Assembly (NCBI RefSeq): GCF_004307995.1
Contig: NZ_SIRE01000007.1
Coordinates: forward strand, 309,145-373,144
Length of the DNA: 64,000 nucleotides
Direction: 5' to 3'
Origin: Paenibacillus thalictri
GTDB lineage: Bacteria; Bacillota; Bacilli; Paenibacillales; NBRC-103111
This document shows, piece by piece, positions 1-10,700 of the stretch (within the stretch, counting starts at the first letter, position 1; the number at the start of each line of letters is the position of its first letter). A program made the position numbers and the translations under genes. The notes beneath the pieces are model-generated. The model did no database searches. It was not told the origin of the DNA and worked only from the letters and a program-made list of their open reading frames with translations.

Positions 1-2
1 GC

Positions 3-3000
3 GGTGTGTTCGGCATAAACAGCGCCTCGCTTGCCGCCGCAAATTTGTCCGATATCCGCAATATCAAAATCGTCACAAGCGGGGCGCGCGCGCAAGCGGG
101 CGGAATATCCGGTCAGAACGCAGGAACGCTTAACGGCTTGGCCATTCTGAATCCGGACATATCCGCCGAAGGGCCGGGCAGTATTGCCGGCCTGCTGGCA
201 GGCCGCAGCACCGGGAGCATCGTTCAGCCCAAAGTGTTCAGCGAAGACGGCGGCAATCCGAAGCTCGCTCTGAGCGGGCCGCAATCCGTAGGAGGCGGTA
301 TCGCAGGTGTGCTGGAGAATGCGGCCTTATCCGGCAACGGCGTGGACGCGACCATTGCCGATGCGCTGATCACAGCCACGGGCGATGGCAATATCGCGGG
401 AAGCATTGCCGGTAAAAGCATCCTCTCCGATCTCGATTCTGTCGTAAGCGACAGCCCTGTCATCACAATCGGCGGCGCCGGCTCGTCTGCGGGCGGTATC
501 GCCGGAGAGTCGACAGGGGCCGGGCATCATATTCGCAGCGGTATCGTTTTGAAGCCCATGATTACCGCGAGCGGCGCAAACTCCAGGGTGGGAGGCGTCG
601 CCGGATATGCGGAAACCGAACTTTCGGGCCCTACCGTAGCCGCTTATGACGGGGAGTACGCCATTCTCAAGATCAGCGGAGGGAATTCCCTGGCCGGCGG
701 CATAACAGGCAAGGCGGCAGGCGCCTCCATCAGCGGAAACGGCAGCAGCCCTAATATCGAAAACATGCTGATCCAACTCCTTCAAGCTGCGGACGGATCA
801 ACGGCCGGAGGGGTTTCAGGATGGAACGAAACAACTCCGATCCGCAATGTGTACGCTGTCAACATGAAGATTACGGACAACGCCCCTCACTCCACGGCGG
901 GTGGCCTTACCGGTTACAACAAAGGATCGGTCACTGCCGTCATTGCCGATAACTACATGTCGGATATCTCCATAACGGCAAACAGCTCGTCCATGAGCTC
1001 CATCTTGGGCGGCCTTATCGGCCTAAACGACACCAGAGACGGAGGCGTTGACAACGGCGACCCGAAGACGGCTGTGAGCTCCATTCAAAACAACAGGAGC
1101 CTGGGCAGCTTGACGGTGAATTCGTCTCAGTCCAAAGTGGGAGGTCTTGTTGGAGAAAACCGTTCTGTGGTGGCAAATACGATCATTTCCGACGGCTTCC
1201 GGATCGTCTCCCAAGGCAATCAAAATACGGTTGGCGGCCTTGTCGGACTTAATGCTAAAACCGTCTACTATTCGTTTGCGAATGCGGGCTTCAGCGCAGG
1301 AGGCATACAGACGGTTGCGGGCGGCCTAGTGGGAGAGAACAGCGGTCTTGTCGCTTCCTCTTATATCGATAAGGATATATCGGCCGACATCGGCGGAACC
1401 GATGCGGGTTACGGTTATTTGGGCGGATTGATCGGCAAAAACAGCGGCACGGTTGAGCGTTCGTACACCTCCTCCGCTGTCGCTTCGAGCGGCTCCTATA
1501 CGAACACAGGCGGGCTGATCGGCTGGCAGGACGGCGGCAGCGTGGACAGCAGCTATGCGGCGAAGCAAGTGCTGGCTCAAGGCGCCCAATCTTTTGCCGG
1601 GGGTTTCTTTGGGAGATTTACCGGCGGAACCGTGAAGGACAGTTATTCGGCGGGGCAAATCACCGGTGAGAACGGCGCTTATGCTGGAGCTTTCGCAGGC
1701 AGATATGATACGGCAAACAAGGAGCTGCTGGAAAACAGCTATTACGTGAAGGATGAAACCCAGGGGATTAATAGCGGATTGCTCGATTTTGGAGCGGGCA
1801 CTTATTACGAGCTTAAGCTCTATGGGCGCTTATCCCCGATTTTGTCCGGCAGTCTGGCGGATAGAGAGGCCTTTAAGGCTTTATCCCGCTGGGATTTCAG
1901 CAGCGAGCATAAAATCTGGACGTACGGCTCGGTTCATGCCGATTATTACCCGTATCCCGAGCTGGTGCTGGAAGCCGGCAGCGGCGGAGGTTCGACTCTG
2001 CCCGAGGTCAATGCCAACATAAGCTGGTATACGAAAAATAAGGAATCGCTGCGTTTTTATATCGGCACGGAAGCGGAGCTGGCGGGCTTGGCCGCCGTCG
2101 TTAACGGCAGCGTGACGGGGCTTGCGCGGTTTGATTTTGCCGGAAGGGTGGTGGAGATCACCGCTCCGATCCGCATTCAGTCTGCGCAGTGGGCGCCGAT
2201 CGGCAGCAGCGAGCAGAATGCTTTTCAGGGCCGCTTTGAAGGCAAGAATTATTTGATCAGCGGGCTCAGAGCGGACAAACCCGATTTCTCCGGATTGTTC
2301 GGGGTTGCGGGAAGCAGCTCTGTCATCAACAATGTCAAGCTGGAGCCGGTTTCGGTGACCGGAAGCGGCCGCGTTGGGGCGCTGGCCGCGTGGAACAAAG
2401 GCGAGATTACGGGGGTGAGCGTATCCTTGCTGTCCGGTGGTTATGTAGCCGGAGGGACGTATACGGGCGGCGTGGTTGGAGAAAATCAAGGAACAATCAA
2501 GCAAGCCGCAGTATCCGTGGACGCTACAGGAGAGATCCGTTCCCAGGCGAGCGGCAGCAGCGTAGGAGGAGTGCTTGGATATGGCTCGGCGGGCAGTCTT
2601 TCCGATACGACCATCACGCTGAACGGCGGAAGCATTAAGGGATCGGGTTCCGGGAGCAACACGGGGGGCGCCGCGGGCAAAGCCGGAGCGAATCATACAT
2701 TTAGCGCCATCCGGCTCGCCGCTCATAATGAAGGCATCACCAATCCCGTGAATATTGCGGGCAACGGCAATGCAGGCGGCATCATCGGCAGCAAAACCGG
2801 GAAGGAAACAGCGGAGTGGGACATCGCTGATGTCACAGTCGAACAAGCGGTTATTTCCGCTGCAAGCGGCGGCAATGCCGGAGGTATTGCCGGCAGCCTG
2901 GATAAAGCCGCTTTGCTGAACGGGACGTTCAAAGGTAAACTCACGCTGAGCGCCGATGGCGGCAATGTGGGCGGCATCGTTGGCAAAAGCCTTGATTCGG

Positions 3001-6000
3001 TTATTTACAAGGCGGCGTCGGCCCCCGATATCACCTTATCCGCATCAACGGGAACAAACTATGCGGGAGGCATTGCAGGGATCGTTGAAAATACGGCGGA
3101 GCAGGCATTTGATTTTGGCAAGCCGCTTCCTGTGTATAGGGGAATTACGCTGTCTAAGACCGAAGGCGGAACCATCCGTATTCTGGGGACGGGCAATCTG
3201 GCCGACGTTTCGGCCGGAGGGATTGCAGGTTTGAACAAGGCCTCCTCCCTTTATTTTACAAGCTCATCTGCAGGCATTGAGGCTTCAGGTGTGAAGACGG
3301 CCAATCTGGGGGGCGTTGCCGGCTGGAACCAAGGGGACATCTTAAACGGATCCGGAACCTCGGCCATTACAGCCTCATCCTCCAGCATTTATAACACGGG
3401 AGGTGTCGCAGGGCTTTCGTCGGGCGGCAGGATTTTCTACTCGCAGGCCATGTCCGGCAGTACGCTTAATATAAGCGGTGTGGTCGCTAATCAGGGCGTT
3501 ACCCCCGTTGCGCGCGCAGGCGGTTTTGCCGGCAGGCTGGCGGATACGATCGTCCGGAATTCGGCTTCCGAAACGACCGTGAAGGTTGCCAGCGATAATC
3601 CATATGCGACGCTCTATACAGGCGGTTTTGCCGGACTTCTGGAATCCGGAGGTAACGGCAACGGAACGGTTGAGCGATCTTATGCAAAAGGCGCGGTTAC
3701 CGTTTCCGGGAAGGCAGGCTCATATGCCGGCGGTTTTGCCGGGGATATCGATCAATATACGATACAGGAGGCGTATGCCTCCGGCGCGGTTTCCAATACC
3801 GCTATTGACGCCAGAAGCGGCGGTTTTGCCGGCACGATCGATCAGAGCGCGGCGATCTCCAAAGCTTATGTTGTCACAAACAGCGTGGAAGCCATCGGCG
3901 CGCACGGAGCGACGCGGTCGTACGCGGGAGGTTTTGCCGGGTATAACAACGGCAGCTTGACGGAGACATATGCTACCGCAGCTCACACGGCTTCTCTGGC
4001 GAGCGGCTCCAATTCCTACGCCGGCTCTTTTATCGGTTACAACTTCCGGGACGGCAAAGTGAACGGCTCTTATTATGAAGGGGATGCGGGGATCGGATAT
4101 GGAACGGCGGTGCAGGGGCTGACCCGGACCGATCTCTCTGTGCAGGATAGTTTTGCCGAATGGGATTTTGCCACGGACCATGCTTTCTGGGCTTATCTAG
4201 AGGGCGGCAACGGCGGTAAGCCTGTGTTAAAAAGCATTTCGAGCTGGACGTTTGCACCGGACGTCTCCTTTATGATGGAGGGGGCGTCAGTCAACGGTCT
4301 TACCATATCCAGTGAGCGGCAGCTCGGAGCCGCAGTGATGCTGCTTAATGATACCGATCTTAGCTTCTATCGTCTGTACAATAAAAACGCGGTCCAGAAG
4401 CCGGCGTTGGCCAAACTGACGTTGGGCCGGGATATGAACCTTTCCGGGGCATTATGGATTCCTTTCGAAGCGTTCACGGGAGAATGGGACGGTGCAGGAA
4501 AAACGATCGCAGGCCTCAATTATTACGGGAAAGCCCTGGATAACTATGGCTTCGTGAGGACTAATCAGGGAACAATCCGCAATACGGTGTTCAACGATGC
4601 CCGTATCGCGGCCGGATCAAACGTCGGCATTGTCGCCGGAACCAACGGGGAGAACGGCGTGATCTCCAACGTCACCGTAAGCGGAAAAGTGAGCGGAAGC
4701 GGGGACTACGTCGGCGGCGCGGCAGGCAAAAGCATCGGCGCCTTGAGCGGCATCTCGACTGGTACGCTTGAGGTCAGCGGCCGGAATGTAGTCGCAGGGG
4801 TTGCCGGATCGGCAAAACAACTGACGAATATCCGCGCCGGCGACATCTCCGTTACAGCTGTGCGTCATGCAGGGGGCATAGCGGGCGAGGCGTCGGGCAT
4901 TTCGAATGTGACGGCCGGCAGCGTGACGGTCAGGGGAGAAAGCGCGCTTGGCGGGATCGCGGGGGCCGTGACGGGAGCCGTTAGCGGCATCAAGGCGGCA
5001 AGCGTAGCCGTGGAAGCGACAAGCGGAACAGCGGCCGGCGTCGTGCCGGAAACCGGCTACTTGATCAAGGATGTAGAGCTGAGCGCCGTAAACATTAAAG
5101 GTTCCGCCTACATCGGAGGCATAGCCGGCAAGACGACAGCGGCAATCAGCCAAGCTTCCGTTCAAGGGGAGCTGTGGATCCGGGATGGCGCGGCCGGAGG
5201 TATTGCCGGTAGAAATGAAGGCAGCATGGATCGTGCCCGCTTCAAGGGAACGATTTCCGGAGGAGGAGCTGCCGCAGGGGGATTGGCCGGTGAAAATATG
5301 GCTCGCATCGAATCCTCATATGCTGCTGGCAGCATCGGCATCAAGAAGGATGCCGCCCTGGTGAAGATCGGCGGGATCGCCGGAACAAGCGGCCCTGCTG
5401 CTGTTATTGAAAGCAGTTTTTCGGCGGCGGAACTTCGCGCGGAAGCGGACGTTGTGAGTGCCGGAGGAATAGCAGGGGAAAACGAAGGAAACTTGCATGG
5501 CGTCCTGAACGCCGGAAATATTCAAGCTCTGGGACAAAGCTATGCCAGGGCAGGCGGAATAACCGGATATGCCCTTGCGGGCAGCATGAATAATGTTCTG
5601 AGCTACGGGCAGGTCGAAGGAACGATTAACGGACTGCTGATCTACAAGAAGACCTTCTACGGAGGCATAGCGGGACAGGTCGCAGATCAGGTATCCATAA
5701 CAAATGCGTTTGGCGACAGGCAGATGCTGATGGAAAATATCGTATACAATGATAGCGCCGGTCAATTCGTCCGGTCCGTGCCGGGGAAAGCTGAGAATGT
5801 AAAGACCGGCGCGCTTGTCAAAGCGGCGCTGTACGAAGGTTTGGACCCGTCGATCTGGCAAGCTTCGGCCGGTTTTTATCCTCGGTTAACCCAATTTGAC
5901 GGCGTAGATGTAGCCAAGTTGGCGGCCGCGGCAATTGTGCTGAACGATCAGGATACGGCCTACCATGTAAAATCCGGCTACACATTAACCAGCGATCCTG

Positions 6001-7682
6001 CTATTGAGTGGAAGACTGTGAACAAAGCGGGTGAGCTTCAGCTAAAGGCTTCTTTGCGCCAAGAGAGCAGAACCATAACCGTGAACAAGATGGCTTCGCT
6101 GTATGCCGATACGGCGTTGAAGCCTACTGGCTTGTCTACCGGCACTTTTAAAGATACCGTCAGCATCACGTTGACCACAAACGAGCCTAATGGAATTATT
6201 TATTACACTTTGAACGGCAATCTCCCCTCAGAGGAGTCACAGCGGTATAGCGGACCGATCGCTTTGACGCAGACGACAACCGTACAGGCGGTCGTGGCGG
6301 CGGAAGGCAAAAATAACAGCGAGGCCGTTCGAGCCGTGTATACGAAGGAGAGCCCTGTCGGCGGAGGTTCCGGCGGCTCCGGTGGAGGAGGAGGAGGGGG
6401 AGCCTGGTCGGCCGGCTCCACATCGAATATCCTTGTGAATGGCAAGGCCGCGTCGATTGGTTCGGAAAATACCGAATCCACGGGCGGCAAAGTCAATACG
6501 GTCATGACCGTACAGGAGGATGCGCTGAAGAAACTTCTGCTGCAGGAGAAAGGAAATCAGCCGGAAATCGCCGTTGTCTTCGATAAAAAATCGGACATAT
6601 GGACGGTGGAGCTGACCGGGGTTTTGATCCGGGAAATCGCCGACCGGAAAGCCGTTCTCCGAATCGAAAACGGCGCCGCTTCTTATCGCATTCCCGCGGA
6701 GCAGCTTTCTCAAGAGGCTTATATTCCCAAAATAGGAAGTCCGACAGTAACGGGGGATGTGCGGGTACGGATTGAGATCGCCAGCCTAGAGGAAGCCGAA
6801 GCAAGGCAGCTTGAGCAAGCGGCCACCAGCGGGGGATACTCTTTTGTCGCCGCGCCGACGGCATTTCATGCGACGTACATTTTAGGAAATTACGTCGGGA
6901 AGCTCGGCCCTTTTAACGCCTTTGTCGAGCGGACCCTTCCACTACCGGAGTATGGGGCAGGAGCCGGGAAACTGGCGGCCGTGATGATTGCACCGGATGG
7001 AAGCATCAGCCCTGTTCCCGCTCAAACCGTCCGCAGCGGCGGGAAAAGCGCTGTGGTGATCCGCAGCATGGCCAGCAACGGAGTGTTTGCGGTCGTGTCT
7101 TCCGGGACTGCGTTTAACGACGTGGGGCAGCATTGGGCGCAGGAAGCGATTCGCGATCTGGGTTCCCGTTTCATAATCAGCGGCACAGGGGAAAGTCAAT
7201 TCGAACCTGATCGCAGCATGACGCGGGCGGAATTCGCAGCGATTGCGGTTAAAGCGCTGGGCTTGCCGGACCGGGAGGGATCAACCGAAAGCCGGTTCCC
7301 GGATGTGAAAGCCGAGGACTGGTATGCCCCGTATATCCAGAACGCGTACCGGTACGGGCTAATTTCAGGGCTTGCGGACGGCAGCTTTGGTCCGCAGGAC
7401 ACGATTAACCGGGAGCAAGCGATGACGATTATCGCGAGGGTGATGAACCTGACCGGCATACAACTCGGAGTCGTGGACGGCGAAGCGGAGCAACTGCTGG
7501 CGGGCTTTACCGATGCCGACCGGATATCCGGTTACGCCAAAGCAGGCATTGCCGCAAGCGTCAAAGCCGGACTGGTGTCCGGGAAAAGCGAAGGAGCGAT
7601 TGCGCCTGCGGATCCGATGACCCGGGCCGAGGTAGCGACTATCCTGCGAAAACTGCTCCAGAAATCGGGACTTATCGATTAG
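3..7682 (+). CDS. Giant GLUG-repeat surface protein with three C-terminal SLH domains (5' partial)
   Basis: The reading frame is already open at the left edge, so the true start and signal peptide lie outside; at least 2,559 residues are visible (numbered here from the GTG at position 6). Most of the protein is degenerate Gly-rich repeats of the GLUG type (GGIAG, GGLVGEN, GGFAG with Ser/Thr/Asn-rich spacers). Two non-repeat segments near residues 680-755 and 1420-1525 carry the W-x-P-(I/F) motif and the GKTIAGL/KNYLISGL motif that usually introduce GLUG blocks, giving three blocks. A chitobiase/hexosaminidase C-terminal-like module (IIYYTLNG) lies near 2040-2113, followed by a Gly-rich linker (2118-2133), an unrecognised region, and three SLH domains near 2368-2415, 2425-2483 and 2498-2555 with their TRAEFA/NREQAM/TRAEVA motifs. 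SLH triplets bind pyruvylated wall polymer, so a cell-surface location is inferred. Function unknown; adhesin or matrix role is possible. It ends at a terminator shared with the convergent gene. Confidence 0.88.
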   Translation, partial: GVFGINSASLAAANLSDIRNIKIVTSGARAQAGGISGQNAGTLNGLAILNPDISAEGPGSIAGLLAGRSTGSIVQPKVFSEDGGNPKLALSGPQSVGGGIAGVLENAALSGNGVDATIADALITATGDGNIAGSIAGKSILSDLDSVVSDSPVITIGGAGSSAGGIAGESTGAGHHIRSGIVLKPMITASGANSRVGGVAGYAETELSGPTVAAYDGEYAILKISGGNSLAGGITGKAAGASISGNGSSPNIENMLIQLLQAADGSTAGGVSGWNETTPIRNVYAVNMKITDNAPHSTAGGLTGYNKGSVTAVIADNYMSDISITANSSSMSSILGGLIGLNDTRDGGVDNGDPKTAVSSIQNNRSLGSLTVNSSQSKVGGLVGENRSVVANTIISDGFRIVSQGNQNTVGGLVGLNAKTVYYSFANAGFSAGGIQTVAGGLVGENSGLVASSYIDKDISADIGGTDAGYGYLGGLIGKNSGTVERSYTSSAVASSGSYTNTGGLIGWQDGGSVDSSYAAKQVLAQGAQSFAGGFFGRFTGGTVKDSYSAGQITGENGAYAGAFAGRYDTANKELLENSYYVKDETQGINSGLLDFGAGTYYELKLYGRLSPILSGSLADREAFKALSRWDFSSEHKIWTYGSVHADYYPYPELVLEAGSGGGSTLPEVNANISWYTKNKESLRFYIGTEAELAGLAAVVNGSVTGLARFDFAGRVVEITAPIRIQSAQWAPIGSSEQNAFQGRFEGKNYLISGLRADKPDFSGLFGVAGSSSVINNVKLEPVSVTGSGRVGALAAWNKGEITGVSVSLLSGGYVAGGTYTGGVVGENQGTIKQAAVSVDATGEIRSQASGSSVGGVLGYGSAGSLSDTTITLNGGSIKGSGSGSNTGGAAGKAGANHTFSAIRLAAHNEGITNPVNIAGNGNAGGIIGSKTGKETAEWDIADVTVEQAVISAASGGNAGGIAGSLDKAALLNGTFKGKLTLSADGGNVGGIVGKSLDSVIYKAASAPDITLSASTGTNYAGGIAGIVENTAEQAFDFGKPLPVYRGITLSKTEGGTIRILGTGNLADVSAGGIAGLNKASSLYFTSSSAGIEASGVKTANLGGVAGWNQGDILNGSGTSAITASSSSIYNTGGVAGLSSGGRIFYSQAMSGSTLNISGVVANQGVTPVARAGGFAGRLADTIVRNSASETTVKVASDNPYATLYTGGFAGLLESGGNGNGTVERSYAKGAVTVSGKAGSYAGGFAGDIDQYTIQEAYASGAVSNTAIDARSGGFAGTIDQSAAISKAYVVTNSVEAIGAHGATRSYAGGFAGYNNGSLTETYATAAHTASLASGSNSYAGSFIGYNFRDGKVNGSYYEGDAGIGYGTAVQGLTRTDLSVQDSFAEWDFATDHAFWAYLEGGNGGKPVLKSISSWTFAPDVSFMMEGASVNGLTISSERQLGAAVMLLNDTDLSFYRLYNKNAVQKPALAKLTLGRDMNLSGALWIPFEAFTGEWDGAGKTIAGLNYYGKALDNYGFVRTNQGTIRNTVFNDARIAAGSNVGIVAGTNGENGVISNVTVSGKVSGSGDYVGGAAGKSIGALSGISTGTLEVSGRNVVAGVAGSAKQLTNIRAGDISVTAVRHAGGIAGEASGISNVTAGSVTVRGESALGGIAGAVTGAVSGIKAASVAVEATSGTAAGVVPETGYLIKDVELSAVNIKGSAYIGGIAGKTTAAISQASVQGELWIRDGAAGGIAGRNEGSMDRARFKGTISGGGAAAGGLAGENMARIESSYAAGSIGIKKDAALVKIGGIAGTSGPAAVIESSFSAAELRAEADVVSAGGIAGENEGNLHGVLNAGNIQALGQSYARAGGITGYALAGSMNNVLSYGQVEGTINGLLIYKKTFYGGIAGQVADQVSITNAFGDRQMLMENIVYNDSAGQFVRSVPGKAENVKTGALVKAALYEGLDPSIWQASAGFYPRLTQFDGVDVAKLAAAAIVLNDQDTAYHVKSGYTLTSDPAIEWKTVNKAGELQLKASLRQESRTITVNKMASLYADTALKPTGLSTGTFKDTVSITLTTNEPNGIIYYTLNGNLPSEESQRYSGPIALTQTTTVQAVVAAEGKNNSEAVRAVYTKESPVGGGSGGSGGGGGGGAWSAGSTSNILVNGKAASIGSENTESTGGKVNTVMTVQEDALKKLLLQEKGNQPEIAVVFDKKSDIWTVELTGVLIREIADRKAVLRIENGAASYRIPAEQLSQEAYIPKIGSPTVTGDVRVRIEIASLEEAEARQLEQAATSGGYSFVAAPTAFHATYILGNYVGKLGPFNAFVERTLPLPEYGAGAGKLAAVMIAPDGSISPVPAQTVRSGGKSAVVIRSMASNGVFAVVSSGTAFNDVGQHWAQEAIRDLGSRFIISGTGESQFEPDRSMTRAEFAAIAVKALGLPDREGSTESRFPDVKAEDWYAPYIQNAYRYGLISGLADGSFGPQDTINREQAMTIIARVMNLTGIQLGVVDGEAEQLLAGFTDADRISGYAKAGIAASVKAGLVSGKSEGAIAPADPMTRAEVATILRKLLQKSGLID

Positions 7683-7690
7683 CAATTAAA

Positions 7691-7729
7691 GAAAGACCTC
7701 CAATTCCTTATGGTAATTGGAGGTCTTTC
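7691..7729. terminator. Bidirectional rho-independent terminator between convergent genes
   Basis: A perfect 15-bp inverted repeat (7691-7705 with 7715-7729, arms beginning GAAAGACCTCC) encloses a 9-nt loop. It lies 8 bp after the SLH-protein stop and 33 bp before the stop of the opposing gene, so it can serve both. The U-rich portions are short and lie partly in the arms. Confidence 0.8.
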
Positions 7730-7761
7730 GTACATATTTCGGGCTTGGAACATAATCAGAA

Positions 7762-10700
7762 TTAATTCAAGCCGGCCGAAGGTGCGGTTACGGGACTCAT
7801 CTGGCGCAATATAACCGCCACATCCTCCCGGTCGAATACGCCGTCTCCGTTAAGATCAATGCGGCCGTAGGTGGAATTCAAATAAGCGACAATTTCATTA
7901 ATATGAATCCCGTTATGGTCCGTGTCCAGCTCGGCAAGTCTTTGCTGGAGCTGCTGCAGCGGAGTTCCGAAGACAAACGACAAATTCATGGCATCGTTTC
8001 CGCCAATCGCAGTGGATACCGCATCTGCACGAAGCTGGAACTGAAGCTGGTCTCCCGGAAGAAGCAGGCCGCTCATATTTAATCGTACTTCAGGAGAACC
8101 CGGAGTGTAGACGATTTGTGTGACGGTGAGCGCGCTGCCGCGGGTTATGTTATAGATGGAATAATACGTAACATCCGTAACGGAAGACAGCAACGGCTCG
8201 GAGAACATCAATTTGGCCTGCATGCCCTCTATGGCAAGGTATTGCAGCGCCGGTGTGCCGGCTTGGCTGACTGCAATAGTATACAACCGGGGTGAACCGT
8301 TTTGGGCTGTGACCAGCACCTCAACCGTATTGATGATGCCGGGAAGCAGCGACAGTGCCGGGCTGTTCGCTCCGTTTGCCACATAATAATAGAACCCGCC
8401 GTTGATCCTTACCGTTATGAAAGCTTCCGTGTTGTTTGCTGCAAGCGTCGGCCTGACGGAAATTTCGTAGGTCGCTCTGCTTACGGTCAGCGAATACTGC
8501 TGCGTCAGCGGGGAAAAAACGAGTGTTCCCGAAGAGACCGCTAAATCCGCTAAGGTGTTCTCGCTGCTGAGCTGCCGGTCGACCACAATCGTGTATGTAT
8601 AACTGCGCGTATTGTCTTCGGCGACAACTTCAATTTGGATCAAATTGAAGCCGGGTGCAAGCTGCACGTTGGCGTGACCGCCGGAAAGCGGCATGTAACC
8701 TCCGCCGTTTGTTTGCACGCGAATTGAAGTTGCGTTCGAATCGGACAATACCGGCGTTACGGACAACGTGTAGGTTGTATTGCTGACACTGGCCATCGTA
8801 TACGACAACCTGCCGCTTGCAAATGTCTCGTTGAGGTTTCCCGGCGACACGGTCAGCGAGCTTAATGAAGCGTCGCCGTTTAAGCGTCTCACAGCGATGG
8901 TGTATGTCCTGCTGACAGACGAGTCCTCGGCCAGCACTTTGACATGAATCATGTTGTCCCCTACGGGAAGCTGTATACTGGCGGGATAACCGCTGGTGAC
9001 CGGGAAACTGCTGCCGGGCTGCCAATCGTTGTTTGGTCCCTTGTGGTAGCCCTGAACGGATACAAATGCTTTTGTCGGGTCCGATAACGTGGGTGTTATC
9101 GTCAACCATTCGGTATCATAACCGACAGCCGGCATCGTATACGACAATGTGCCGCTCGCAAACGTTTCATTGAAACTGCCCGGGGATACGGCAAGTGAGG
9201 TTAACGCGTCATCGTTGCTTAGACGTTTTACGGAAATGACATAATACCCGCTGATGGAAGGGTCAGCAGCCGTCACCTTGACATAAATGTTGTTATCGCC
9301 AACAGGAAGCTGCGCGCTGATCGGCGAACCGCTGGTGCCGGAGACGCTTGCGCCAGGCTGCCAATTATTGTTTCCCCAATCGTGGAAAACCTGGAGGGAA
9401 ACAGTGGCTCCCGTCGGATCTGATAACACAGGAGTTACCTCCAGTGAATCGGTGTTGTAACCTACAGCCGCCATCGTGTAGTACAACGTGCTGCTGGCGA
9501 ACGTTTCGTTAAGGTTGCCCGGGGAAACCGCAAGCGAGGTTAACGCAATGTCGTTGTTCAAGCGCGTCACGGTGATCGTATAGTTCTTAATGATCGACGT
9601 ATCTTCCGCCAGCACATTCACATGGATCGTATTGCTGCCAAGAGGCAGCTGCACACTAATCGGGTGGCCGCTGGTGACAGGCGTTATGCTGCCGTAGTTA
9701 ACCTGCACGGTGACAAACGCGCCTGTCGGGTCCGATAACACCGGAGTGATCGACAGCGAATCGGTATTGTAGCCGACAGCCGCCATCGTATAAGTCAACG
9801 TGCCGCTTGCAAAAGTTTCATTGAGGCTGCCCGGGGAAACCGCGAGCGAAGCTAAAGCAGCATCGCCCTTCAGACGTTTTACTGTAATCGTATACGTTTG
9901 GGTAGCGCTTTCGTTCTGTGCGGTCACCTGGACGTCAATCGTGTTGCTGCCGATTTGCAGCGGGAGCGAAGAGCTTGCCGTTCCGTTCCCGGTAGATTCG
10001 TAGCTTCCGCCATTAACGCGAACTTTTACCGTTGCGGCAGCGTCCTCCGTCGTCGGAGTGACGGTGAGCGAATCGACGGCGTATCCGACATCGGATAACG
10101 AGTAGCTTGTCTGATTTTTGATAAAAACCGGACTTAACGGCCCGCCGGATAAGGTCAGATCGCTTAAGTTGGCGTTTGTGCTTGCCGCAGCTCGCGTCAC
10201 GGTAACCGTATACGTTCGGCTTGACGATTGGTCGTTGGATTTGACAAATATCGAAATGGTATTGGCTCCGACATTTAGAGGAACCGGGCCAAACGGCGAG
10301 CCGCTGACGGCATTGTTGTTGTTGATCTTGAGTTCGTTGGCCGCTCCATCGGAAAATGTGGCCGTTAGCTGCACTGAAGCAGTCGCATACGGCACACTGG
10401 CGGTGTAAGATGTCGTCGACGACTGGAATGCCGGGCTCAACGTCATATTCCCGGACCGCAGGTCAAGCAAATCGGCATCGCTAATATTAGGATAATAGAC
10501 GTGAATCGTATACGTCTTGACCGTTATGCCGTCCGTGGCCGTCACTCTGAATTGAAATGTATTGTCCCCCCGGTTGGTCGCCAGATGACCGGTGGAAGTA
10601 TAGTCCGCGATAGCGGTCCAATTGGAACTATTCATTTTGTATTCGAGAATGGCGCCGGTATTGGAAAGCGTCCCTGCCGTGTAAAATTGCGGATCGCTGC

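Noticed and set aside
1881..2846. 321-residue minus-strand frame inside the GLUG protein gene
   Set aside because: It lies fully antisense to a repeat-rich real gene; high GC third positions leave opposite frames open. No RBS or domain.
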